A DNA stretch of 64,000 nt from Romboutsia_C sp015668195 (GTDB lineage: Bacteria; Bacillota; Clostridia; Peptostreptococcales; Peptostreptococcaceae): assembly GCF_015668195.1 (NCBI RefSeq), contig NZ_JADPFC010000005.1:62001-126000 (forward strand), read 5' to 3'. A program made the position numbers and the translations under genes. The notes beneath the pieces were generated by a model that searched no databases, had not been told where the DNA came from, and saw only the letters and a program-made list of their open reading frames with translations. Shown piece by piece: positions 16,921 to 25,169 of this stretch (position 1 is its first letter; each line of letters starts with the position of its first letter).

Positions 16921-16952
16921 AAAAAGATAGTAATTAATTACTATCTTTTTTT
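16921..16952 (+). terminator. Terminator after the MATE gene
   Basis: AAAAAGATAGTAATTAATTACTATC folds into a tight palindromic hairpin followed by seven T. Confidence 0.88.
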
Positions 16953-17252
16953 AAATAAAATATCCTAAAATGATAGCATAGGGTTAGAATATTTATTTAA
17001 CAAATATTTAACACAAAAAATATATACAAAGTATAGAATTTTATGTTATTTTAAACTTAAGGATAAGAAATCGAACCTAACATAAAAAAAATAAATTAAA
17101 CATAAAATGATTATATAATAACAATAAGATAAAAAAATAAAGTTTTTAAATATAATTTCAGTATTATTTAAAATCCTGCCTATAAAAATTTTAAAACCTT
17201 AAATTTAAATTCACCAAACTTAATTAATTATAATAAAGGAGGTAATAATTAT
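16953..17252. other. AT-rich intergenic region, no gene seen
   Basis: About 300 bases of very AT-rich DNA lie between the MATE terminator and the antiporter gene. I find no convincing gene, riboswitch or repeat, only A/T tracts and the ribosome binding site AAAGGAGG near 17236. Confidence 0.6.
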
Positions 17253-18701
17253 TTGATAAACTTAATGATTATGTGTTCATTAGTTCTATTAATATGTATA
17301 ACATCAAGTAAAATTTTATATAAATTTGGAGTTCCAATTCTTCTAATTTTTATAGGATTAGGAATGTTGGCTGGCTCTGATGGCATTGTTGGAATATATT
17401 TTGATAACTATGAATTAACAAGACAGATATGTTCTATGGGATTAGTTTTTATAATGTTCTATGGAGGATTTGGTACTAGTTGGGATATGGCAAAACCAGT
17501 TGCTATTCCATCAATACTTCTATCAACAGTAGGAGTTGCTATAACTGCTGGTTTAACAGGAATATTTTGCTTTAAGGTATTTGATACCTCATTATTAGAA
17601 GGATTACTTATAGGATCGATAGTTGCATCTACAGATGCTGCATCAGTTTTTGCAATATTACGTTCTCAAAGGTTAAACTTAAAAGGATCTATTGCTTCAA
17701 TATTAGAGATTGAAAGTGGAAGTAATGACCCTTTAGCATATATGTTGACTATAATTATTTTAGGATTAATGGCAGATAAAGGATATGACACCATAATACC
17801 AATGCTTTTAAATCAAGTTGTAGTTGGAATTTTATCGGCTGTTTTATTAGGTAAGCTTACAATTTATTTATTAAGAAATACCAAGTTTGAAATAGACGGA
17901 TTTTATCCTATATTTGTTATGGGAATAGCAGTATTATCTTATGCTTTAAGTGAGCATTTTGGTGGAAATGGATACCTATCTGTATATATGACTGGTATTA
18001 TGATAGGCAATAGTAAGATACCACATAAAAAAAGTATGTTCCAATTCTTTGATGGAATTTCATGGATTATGCAAATAATGTTATTTTTCATATTAGGACT
18101 GCTATCATTCCCATCGCAAATACCTTCTGTAATGATAAAAGGTATTTCCATATCTATATTCATGATTTGTATAGCAAGACCAATAGCAATTTTCAGTATA
18201 CTAAGTTGGTTTAAAATTCCTTTAAAACAACAAGCTTTTGTATCTTGGGTAGGTCTTAGAGGTGCTGCTTCAATAGTTTTTGCAATATATGCAGTAACTT
18301 ATGGAGTTCCTATTGAAAGTGATATTTTCCATATAGTATTTTTTGTTGCTTTGTTCTCTGTTGCGATACAAGGCACACTTTTACCTACAGTAGCTAAAAA
18401 GCTCGACTTAATTGATGATGAGTCTCCAGTATTAAAGACATTCAATGATTACAGGGAAGAGATAGGTACAAATTTATTAGAAATAACGGTTCAAAATAAT
18501 AGTGGTATTGCAAATAAAGCTATAATGGATTCAAATATACCAGAGGATATTCTTATCGTAATGATAAAGCGTAACGAAGAAGTATTGATTCCAAATGGAT
18601 CTACTCAAATTCTTCCTAAGGATGTATTGGTTATAGCTGGAAATGATTTTGAGGTATTGAATGACTTATTAGATAACAGCAATTCAAATTTATGTATATA
18701 A
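17253..18701 (+). CDS. CPA-type potassium(or sodium)/proton antiporter with C-terminal RCK_C domain
   Basis: A 482-residue NhaP2/CvrA-like antiporter. About 12 membrane helices cover residues 1-380, with the acidic ion-site motif STDAASVFAIL near 128-138 and ESGSNDPLAYM near 152-162. After the membrane part comes a cytosolic RCK_C (TrkA-C) domain of about 80 residues (LLEITVQNNSGIANKAIMD ... LPKDVLVIAGND). RCK_C domains of related CpaA exporters bind c-di-AMP. It starts with TTG at 17253, 10 bases after AAAGGAGG. Likely K+ or Na+ export under osmotic or alkaline stress. Confidence 0.85.
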   Translation: MINLMIMCSLVLLICITSSKILYKFGVPILLIFIGLGMLAGSDGIVGIYFDNYELTRQICSMGLVFIMFYGGFGTSWDMAKPVAIPSILLSTVGVAITAGLTGIFCFKVFDTSLLEGLLIGSIVASTDAASVFAILRSQRLNLKGSIASILEIESGSNDPLAYMLTIIILGLMADKGYDTIIPMLLNQVVVGILSAVLLGKLTIYLLRNTKFEIDGFYPIFVMGIAVLSYALSEHFGGNGYLSVYMTGIMIGNSKIPHKKSMFQFFDGISWIMQIMLFFILGLLSFPSQIPSVMIKGISISIFMICIARPIAIFSILSWFKIPLKQQAFVSWVGLRGAASIVFAIYAVTYGVPIESDIFHIVFFVALFSVAIQGTLLPTVAKKLDLIDDESPVLKTFNDYREEIGTNLLEITVQNNSGIANKAIMDSNIPEDILIVMIKRNEEVLIPNGSTQILPKDVLVIAGNDFEVLNDLLDNSNSNLCI

Positions 18702-18816
18702 GTAAATTTGTTCTACAGGATATATTTAAATATCGTTCGAAAAATAGTTTTTTGTTAATATAGGGAAAGAATTTTAGAATTATATTTAAATTCTTTATTA
18801 AATAATAAATAACTTG

Positions 18817-18842
18817 ATAGGGGTATATGCCCCTATTTTTTT
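18817..18842 (+). terminator. Terminator downstream of the antiporter gene
   Basis: ATAGGGG and CCCCTAT (18817-18836) form the stem and are followed by seven T. Confidence 0.88.
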
Positions 18843-18920
18843 GCTCGTAATAAATTTTTATTAATAGAAAAAATTTAAACTGTAATATAGGTAAAATTTG
18901 ATGTATCTTATGCATATTGA

Positions 18921-18950
18921 TTGATACTTTACTGTAATAGGCATTATAAT
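18921..18950 (+). promoter_or_regulatory. Probable promoter of the LytTR two-component operon
   Basis: TTGATA (18921-18926) and TATAAT (18945-18950) are 18 bases apart, 35 bases ahead of the response regulator gene. Confidence 0.55.
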
Positions 18951-18984
18951 AAAATTAAATAAATTACAAAAAAGGGAAATTAGG

Positions 18985-19701
18985 ATGTTAAATATAGCTA
19001 TATGTGATGATGAAATTAATGTACTAAATAAGACGAAAGACATAATAGAAAGCTATGAAAAACAAAACTTATCAATAGCTACATTTTCAAGTGGGGAAGA
19101 TTTAATAGCCAGTAATTTTAGTTTTGATATTATATTTTTAGATATTGATATGGGAGGGATTAATGGAATAGACACTGCCAAATTAATAAGGAAAAAAGAT
19201 AAAAAAGTTAAAATAATATATGTAACTAATTATACTGATTATACATCATCAGCATTTAGTGTACATGCATTTGGATATATATTAAAACCAGTAAATGAAA
19301 ATCAAATATATCATCAGTTAGACGAAGCTCTTTCATACATGAATGAAGAAATAAGTGAAGTATTAGAGTTTAATACAATAGAAGGGGTAGTTAGAGTTGA
19401 TTTAAAGGATATTTATTATTTTGAGTATAAACTGAGAAAAGTAATAATGAAAACAAATCAAGATACATATACCATAAAGCAGAAGATATCAGATATAGGA
19501 AAAAATATGGAAGAGTATAATTTTGTAATGCCACATAAAAGTTTTTCTGTAAATTTATACAATGTCAAATCTGTAAAAGGATATGATATTTATATGATGG
19601 ATGGAAGTGTAATACCTTTATCACAAAAAAAATCTACTCAATTTAGAAATAGCTTAAATATTTATCTGAGCAATAAGATAGAGAGAAATAGAAGGGGGTA
19701 G
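18985..19701 (+). CDS. LytTR-family response regulator (AgrA/VirR-like)
   Basis: A 238-residue protein. The receiver domain is at residues 1-120 with acidic residues D8-D9, the phosphorylation site D53 (FLDIDMGG) and conserved K101 (GYILKP). A LytTR DNA-binding domain spans about 135-230 (FNTIEGVVRVDLKDIYYFEY ... FVMPHKSFSVNLYNVKSV ... IPLSQKK). It is paired with the histidine kinase that follows. No AgrD/AgrB peptide-export genes lie beside it, so the signal is unknown. A GGGAAA-type RBS precedes the ATG. Confidence 0.9.
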   Translation: MLNIAICDDEINVLNKTKDIIESYEKQNLSIATFSSGEDLIASNFSFDIIFLDIDMGGINGIDTAKLIRKKDKKVKIIYVTNYTDYTSSAFSVHAFGYILKPVNENQIYHQLDEALSYMNEEISEVLEFNTIEGVVRVDLKDIYYFEYKLRKVIMKTNQDTYTIKQKISDIGKNMEEYNFVMPHKSFSVNLYNVKSVKGYDIYMMDGSVIPLSQKKSTQFRNSLNIYLSNKIERNRRG

Positions 19702-19719
19702 ATTATCATAGAAAGCTTT

Positions 19720-21012
19720 ATGAATATATTTGCATTTATCGTGCTACCTATTTTGGGGAATTTCTTTTTTACATATATATGTTTTTATTTTATGAGCAAA
19801 ATAGAAAGAAATATATATACAAAAAAAATATATTATGCTATGGGATATTTAGTGTTTTCTATTATACTAACATGTATTTCATTACTAGGAAATGGATTAT
19901 TAAATTTTTTAGTTATGGGAATAGGTTTAATTATTTTAGGCCATTTCCTGTATAATAATTCTAGATTATATAAAATATATTACCTTTTATTTACAATATG
20001 TTTATTCTTATGTGATATATTATCTTCACAATTAGTAGGGATAGTAATATTAAATTTTGACATTTATATTAAAGATATATTTTACTATCAGATATTACTA
20101 GTTGTTTTAATAAGGTTATTAGAATTTATTTATGTCAAATTAGCAGTAGTATTTATAAATAAAAGAAAGATTACTACACTGAAGTTTAAACAAATTATTA
20201 ACTTTATGATTATACCTTTATTTAGTATGGTTTATATATTTACATTGTTTAATTATGTTCAAATATATTCATCAAGTGAAGACTTAAAGCTATTCATATT
20301 AAATGTAGTACTAATATTTGCTATAAATATATACGTAACTTATATATTTGATAATATATCTAAGAATAATGTACTACAAAATGAAATTAACCTGTACCAC
20401 CAACAATCAGAGCTACAGTATAAGTATTATGATAATTTAGAAAAAAAGTATATGGAATCAAGAAAACTTGCTCATGATATAAGAAACCACCTAAGTACAA
20501 TAGAAGAGCTTTATAAAGTCAATGATACTAAAACAGCTAAGGAATATACAAATGATATACATAATATGTTAAATGAACTCAACCAAAAATATTTCACAAG
20601 TAATAGGGTACTAAATATAATATTAAATGATAAGTTCAATGATATGAAAAAATATAATATAGATATAAATTACAGGATAGGAGATGTAAATTTAGAATTT
20701 ATAAGAGATATAGATATAACAACAATATTTGCAAATTTACTAGATAATTCAATTGAAGCTACGTCAGAGATAAAGGGCGACAAATATATAAAGCTAGACA
20801 TAGACAAGTTTAATGAATTGATAGTAATAAATATAATAAATCCTATAATAAATAAGCCTATATATAAAAGTGGAAAGTTTAATTCCACAAAAGAAAATCA
20901 TAATGGTCTAGGTATAGAAAATATCAATAAGTCATTAAAAAAGTATGATGGAACAATGGTAGTAGATTATACGGAAGATGAGTTTAAAGTAAATATTGTA
21001 ATACCAATATAA
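19720..21012 (+). CDS. GHKL sensor histidine kinase (AgrC/NatK-like)
   Basis: A 430-residue kinase. Six or so membrane helices occupy residues 1-210, then a dimerisation helix with the phospho-acceptor H252 in SRKLAHDIRNHLST. The ATPase domain has an N-box (IFANLLDNSIEA) and a G-box (NHGLGIENI region). The only ATG is at 19720, but it is about 21 bases from the nearest Shine-Dalgarno, AAGGGGG (19692-19698). The codons directly after the regulator's TAG are ATT, ATC, ATA, so translation may begin at one of these (19702-19710), and I treat the exact start as open. It belongs in one operon with the response regulator. Confidence 0.87.
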   Translation: MNIFAFIVLPILGNFFFTYICFYFMSKIERNIYTKKIYYAMGYLVFSIILTCISLLGNGLLNFLVMGIGLIILGHFLYNNSRLYKIYYLLFTICLFLCDILSSQLVGIVILNFDIYIKDIFYYQILLVVLIRLLEFIYVKLAVVFINKRKITTLKFKQIINFMIIPLFSMVYIFTLFNYVQIYSSSEDLKLFILNVVLIFAINIYVTYIFDNISKNNVLQNEINLYHQQSELQYKYYDNLEKKYMESRKLAHDIRNHLSTIEELYKVNDTKTAKEYTNDIHNMLNELNQKYFTSNRVLNIILNDKFNDMKKYNIDINYRIGDVNLEFIRDIDITTIFANLLDNSIEATSEIKGDKYIKLDIDKFNELIVINIINPIINKPIYKSGKFNSTKENHNGLGIENINKSLKKYDGTMVVDYTEDEFKVNIVIPI

Positions 21013-21030
21013 AAAATGGGGGAAAGTATT

Positions 21031-21423
21031 ATGAAAAAAATAAAAATGTTATTCTTAGTATTTTTAATGGGAGTTGTATTAGGGGGATGTACTACTTCAA
21101 AGTTAAGTGATGTTTATGATGAAGAAGTTTTAAAAAAAGATGCTCAAGGAATAGTTAATATGCTTTGTGATGAAGAATATGATAAAGTTGTAGATAAAAT
21201 GAGCGAAAATTTGAAAGATAAAATAAGTGCAGAGCGATTAAAAGAATCATTACAACCTATAATAGATAAGTTAGGAAACTTAAAGTCAATTAGTAAAGAA
21301 GGAGTAATTGGAAATGAAGATTTAGCTACAGTAGTAGAAGTTGTTGAATTTGATAATGGCAAAGCTCAGTTTACTATTACTTATAATGAAGATATGAAGC
21401 TAGAGGGGTTATATATGAAGTAA
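21031..21423 (+). CDS. Small lipoprotein (DUF3887-like)
   Basis: A 130-residue exported protein. A basic start MKKIKM is followed by a hydrophobic stretch and the lipobox LGGC (around residues 16-19), so it is anchored to the outer face of the membrane by lipidated cysteine. The remainder (QGIVNMLCDEEYDKVVDKM ... AQFTITYNEDMKLEGLY) is like the DUF3887 domain of unknown function. The start is ATG at 21031 behind GGGGGA; an upstream in-frame ATG at 21016 lacks good spacing. It lies 18 bases after the kinase, probably in its operon. Confidence 0.8.
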   Translation: MKKIKMLFLVFLMGVVLGGCTTSKLSDVYDEEVLKKDAQGIVNMLCDEEYDKVVDKMSENLKDKISAERLKESLQPIIDKLGNLKSISKEGVIGNEDLATVVEVVEFDNGKAQFTITYNEDMKLEGLYMK

Positions 21424-21496
21424 TGTAGATAAAAGATATGTAAGTCAATTTTAATATATTGATTTATATATCTTTATTTGTATAGGGGATGATATT

Positions 21497-22276
21497 ATGA
21501 TTTCTAATAAATATGAAAAGATAGTCTTTGGGATAATGATAGCGATGGCTATGGGTTTAATTATATTTCTAAATATGGACCATAGTCCTCATAAAATGAA
21601 TTTTGAAGAAGATAAAATAAGAGTAAAAGTAGATAGTATATATATAAAGGATATTAAAAAAGTAGAGTTATTGGAAGAGGTATCGATAGGAAATAAAATA
21701 AAAGGCACTAATACAGCAACTTATCTAAGGGGAACATTTCAGATAGATAGTGATGAAAAGGGCAAGGTTTATATATATAATAATAGCAAACCATATATTA
21801 AAATCACTACAAATGATAAAATCTTAGTATACAATGATAAAAATAGCAATAAAACTATAAAAACATATAATCAATTAGTAAATAAATACAACTTAGGAAG
21901 TAGTGCAAGTGAGGTTAAATATAACAATCTCAAGTCTAGCCAAATAAGCTATACTCGAAAAGATGATATAGTAATAGCTATATCAATGATGCCTTCAGTT
22001 TTAGTTTTTATAGGAATAGGGATATATTCATTTAAAAGAAAAACTCCTATGCACTTCTGGGCAGGGACTACAGTTAAATCAGAAGAAATAAGTGATATAA
22101 AGGCATACAATAAAGCTAATGGAATTATGTGGATTGCATATGGATTATCATTTTTATTGATACCATTGCTTGGTTCTATGGTAGGAGGTATAGTTATTGC
22201 TATATTATCTCCATTTATGATAATAGGAATGGTACTTTGTTATAGATGTATTTATAATAAATATAAGGTTAAATAG
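21497..22276 (+). CDS. Membrane protein of unknown function (DUF3784/SdpI-like C-terminus)
   Basis: A 259-residue protein. One membrane helix at residues 8-25 is followed by an extracytoplasmic region of about 110 residues rich in beta-type sequence (a PH-like fold is possible). Three helices follow in the second half. The segment MHFWAGTTVKSEEISDIKAYNKANG resembles the DUF3784/SdpI-type motif between helices. I cannot give a function. It is downstream of the lipoprotein and may be a target or accessory of the two-component system. Confidence 0.6.
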   Translation: MISNKYEKIVFGIMIAMAMGLIIFLNMDHSPHKMNFEEDKIRVKVDSIYIKDIKKVELLEEVSIGNKIKGTNTATYLRGTFQIDSDEKGKVYIYNNSKPYIKITTNDKILVYNDKNSNKTIKTYNQLVNKYNLGSSASEVKYNNLKSSQISYTRKDDIVIAISMMPSVLVFIGIGIYSFKRKTPMHFWAGTTVKSEEISDIKAYNKANGIMWIAYGLSFLLIPLLGSMVGGIVIAILSPFMIIGMVLCYRCIYNKYKVK

Positions 22277-22319
22277 GGAGTAAATAAAAGATGATGAATT
22301 GAAATAAAAGGGGAAAATC

Positions 22320-23198
22320 ATGGGATATATAAAATCATACACTAATTTAAGTAATACAGAAAAGAAGGACGTTTATAAATTTATACAAATAAAAGATAAT
22401 TCAGTTGATTCATTAGAAGAATTGGATGACAAATTTAATACAAAAATATATGAATATGGTGAAGGTGTATTATTTTATTTTGAGGGATATAAAGTAGTTG
22501 CAAGTATATGCGTAGTTTTAGAAGTCGCAAAAATATTAAAAAGTGCATATATTCACCAAATAAAATGTATTGAGGGTATAAAAGATAAAGTTGAAATAAT
22601 AAGAAAACTAGTAGAAGAATCTGTGAGCATATCTAGATTAAAGGGAGCAACAGATATAAGATTAGGAATAAATAAACAAGAAATATCTGATGAGGAGCTA
22701 AATACACTAAACTTCAAAATAGAATACAATTCTTTTGAGATGGTATTAAAGAATAGGTGTAAGAAGAATGAATTACTTAAACTAAAAATCTTAAATGAAG
22801 AGAATAAGCTAAGATATGTAGATATTTACAATGATTCATTTAGTGACATGCCACATGGAACAGTAATAAATATTGATACTGTAAATAAAAATATGGAAAA
22901 TAGTAATGAAGATACTAATAGCTATTTTATAGTATTAGATGAAGAGAATAATGAAATTGGATTTATGGAAGTTACTATTGAAAATGATAGGGGGATATTT
23001 GATATTGGACTATGTAAAAAATACAGAGGCAAGGGATATGGAAAGAGAATACTAGAAACAGCAATACAGCTTTTAGTAGAGAAGCAAGTTAAAGAAATTG
23101 CTCTTATAGTCATAGAACAAAATAAAATAGCCTATGAAATGTACATAAAAAGAGGATTTGAAGTAAGCCAGATAATGGGTGGATGGGCTATATTGTAA
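22320..23198 (+). CDS. GNAT-family N-acetyltransferase
   Basis: A 292-residue protein with a degenerate N-terminal half and a C-terminal GNAT domain (about residues 160-292). The acetyl-CoA binding signature RGKGYGKRILETAI is at about 235-250, and NKIAYEMYIKRGFE is motif B. The acceptor substrate is unknown. AAAAGGGGA precedes the ATG. A terminator follows. Confidence 0.82.
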   Translation: MGYIKSYTNLSNTEKKDVYKFIQIKDNSVDSLEELDDKFNTKIYEYGEGVLFYFEGYKVVASICVVLEVAKILKSAYIHQIKCIEGIKDKVEIIRKLVEESVSISRLKGATDIRLGINKQEISDEELNTLNFKIEYNSFEMVLKNRCKKNELLKLKILNEENKLRYVDIYNDSFSDMPHGTVINIDTVNKNMENSNEDTNSYFIVLDEENNEIGFMEVTIENDRGIFDIGLCKKYRGKGYGKRILETAIQLLVEKQVKEIALIVIEQNKIAYEMYIKRGFEVSQIMGGWAIL

Positions 23199-23231
23199 TT
23201 AATTTTTTTAATAAATTTATAAAATCTTTAT

Positions 23232-23266
23232 AAAGCAGAGTTTTGTTAATGTAAAACTCTGCTTTA
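23232..23266 (+). terminator. Terminator after the GNAT gene
   Basis: AAAGCAGAGTTTT pairs with AAAACTCTGCTTT across an 8-9 base loop and is followed by AATTT. Confidence 0.82.
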
Positions 23267-23376
23267 ATTTCGTATAAAATAGTAAAAAATTTTAAACTAA
23301 GTTGATAGGATTTTTATATAGATTACGTATTAGTTAGTATAAAAGCTTTTATAAAAGAGAGTAAGGAGGAATTATT

Positions 23377-23898
23377 TTGCAAGATGAATTGATTATTAAG
23401 TATATAAAGAAAAGGAAAGAAGAAGGAATGGAGATGTTAATAGATAATTATAGGGGACTAATAACATCAGTAATTAGAAGACACTTGGGTGTACTTATAA
23501 ACTATGAAGAGGAATGTGTAAGTGATGTACTTTTATCCATATGGGATAATATAAAAAGTTTTGATAAAAGCAAGAATGATTTTAAAAACTGGGTATGTGC
23601 AATATCAAAATACAAAGCAATAGATTATAAAAGAAAGTATATATCAAAAATTGAAACTACTGATATAAGTAAAGAATTATATTACATAGATACTGATTTA
23701 ATGAAAGCTGAAATTGAAGAAGAAGTAAAAGAAATACTAAGCCATTTAAATGATAAAGATAAAGAGCTTTTTATAAAACACTATTTAGAAGGTGAAAGTT
23801 TGGAGAGCATAGCAGTAAGAAGTAACACAAAGGTATCTAATTTATATAATCGATTGTCAAGAGGACGAAAAAGGATTAGGGAGAGTATATCTAAATAG
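23377..23898 (+). CDS. Sigma-70 family (ECF-like) RNA polymerase sigma factor
   Basis: A 173-residue sigma factor with region 2 at about residues 10-85 (LIDNYRGLITSVIRRHLG; WVCAISKYKAIDYKRKY) and region 4 at about 115-170 (LSHLNDKDKELFIKHYLEGESLESIA ... LYNRLSRGRKRIRE). It starts with TTG at 23377, 6 bases after AAGGAGGA. The next gene, 11 bases on, encodes a membrane protein with the typical features of its anti-sigma partner, so it is probably released by an envelope signal. Its promoter target is not evident. Confidence 0.88.
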   Translation: MQDELIIKYIKKRKEEGMEMLIDNYRGLITSVIRRHLGVLINYEEECVSDVLLSIWDNIKSFDKSKNDFKNWVCAISKYKAIDYKRKYISKIETTDISKELYYIDTDLMKAEIEEEVKEILSHLNDKDKELFIKHYLEGESLESIAVRSNTKVSNLYNRLSRGRKRIRESISK

Positions 23899-23909
23899 GG
23901 AGGTTAAGT

Positions 23910-25112
23910 ATGAAGGATAAGTTTGAAATATTAAATGATGTAAAAATGAATATAGATGATTATGAAGAAATAAAGTTTGATAGTAATGATGAACTTAAAA
24001 ATAAAATGAAAATGAAGATCAGAAATAGAAATAAGAATAAAAGATTTAAAAAAGGGATAGTAGCAGCTTCATTATTAGCAATTTTAAGTAGTGGCATTAT
24101 TCTAGATAATAATATATGGGCAGACATAGAAAGATTTTGGTACTCATTAGGTGATATTGTAAATATGAAAAAAGAAGAACTTGAAGATTATAAGTATGAT
24201 ATAAATAAGGTTGCAATAGATAAAAATGTAAAGATTTTGCTTAAAGATGTAATTTTAAATAATGGAAGCTTGATACTAAACTTAAATGTTGATTATAGTC
24301 AATTTAATCCATTTAAAGATTTCACAAAGAAGCAACAAAAAGAGTGGTCAGTTGATAAATGGGGAAAAGAGGAAACACTATTAACCGTAGGAGAAACAAA
24401 CAATATATATATAGATGGAGTTAAGTACGAAGGGCAATTTTGGACAATAGGAGATCATTATCAAATAAAAGAAAAATCAGTAGATGTTGTTATGGAACAA
24501 GGAATAGATATGACTATTAAAGAAGGTAATGACATTAATTCCAAACGAGCTAAAAAAGATGAATTTCCTTATGTTATAAACAAAGATAAAATATATAATT
24601 TCAAAATTCAAATTAAAAAACTTCATCTTGAACAAGATTGGGAATCTCAATATAAATCTTATGATGAGGTTGAAAAAGCTGGAGGTCCACATTCTGGAGT
24701 TATAAGAGGAAACTGGGAGTTTGATATAGACATAAAAGGAGAGGACTTAATAGACAAATCTAAGTTATATTCAATAGATGAAGTCATAGAATTTCCACTA
24801 AATAATAAAGTAGCTAGTATAGAGTTTAGTGAAGTAACAGTTTCGCCTCTATCTGTAGAAATAAAGTATAAGTTTTCAGGAATAAATAATGTTGATTTTG
24901 ATCGTATAAGATTAAAAATAAAAGATGAAAATAATAAGGAAATAAGTCCAGATGGGATGACTGTAAATAATGGTACACATGAAGTAGTTGAGAGGTATAA
25001 AAATACATCTAATAACTATAATAAATTAAAAATCGTACCAACTATTGTAGATGAAGAATACAATGTCAAGGAAGTTCTTGAAGATAAAGCTATAAAGGTA
25101 AAATTAGATTAA
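23910..25112 (+). CDS. DUF4179-domain membrane protein, probable anti-sigma factor
   Basis: A 400-residue protein. An acidic cytosolic N-terminus of about 45 residues and a basic RNRNKNKRFKKG segment precede one membrane helix (about residues 50-68). A large extracellular DUF4179-type region follows (AIDKNVKILLKDVILNNGSLILNLNVDYS). This topology and its position right after an ECF-like sigma gene fit an anti-sigma factor that senses the cell envelope. GGGAGG precedes the ATG. No catalytic motif is seen. Confidence 0.8.
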   Translation: MKDKFEILNDVKMNIDDYEEIKFDSNDELKNKMKMKIRNRNKNKRFKKGIVAASLLAILSSGIILDNNIWADIERFWYSLGDIVNMKKEELEDYKYDINKVAIDKNVKILLKDVILNNGSLILNLNVDYSQFNPFKDFTKKQQKEWSVDKWGKEETLLTVGETNNIYIDGVKYEGQFWTIGDHYQIKEKSVDVVMEQGIDMTIKEGNDINSKRAKKDEFPYVINKDKIYNFKIQIKKLHLEQDWESQYKSYDEVEKAGGPHSGVIRGNWEFDIDIKGEDLIDKSKLYSIDEVIEFPLNNKVASIEFSEVTVSPLSVEIKYKFSGINNVDFDRIRLKIKDENNKEISPDGMTVNNGTHEVVERYKNTSNNYNKLKIVPTIVDEEYNVKEVLEDKAIKVKLD

Positions 25113-25154
25113 ACATAAAATAAGTAGGGTAAATTCCCTACTTATTTTATGTTT
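25111..25154. terminator. Strong bidirectional terminator (19-bp perfect stem)
   Basis: The arms begin AAACATAAAATAAG and end CTTATTTTATGTTT, perfectly paired over 19 bases with a 6-base loop. It overlaps the stop codon of the DUF4179 gene and serves convergent pepD as well. Confidence 0.9.
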
Positions 25155-25169
25155 AACAAGAAACTAATC

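Noticed and set aside
18702..18984. An AgrD-like peptide gene near the LytTR two-component genes
   Set aside because: No short frame with an RBS and an Agr-type cysteine motif could be found on either strand.
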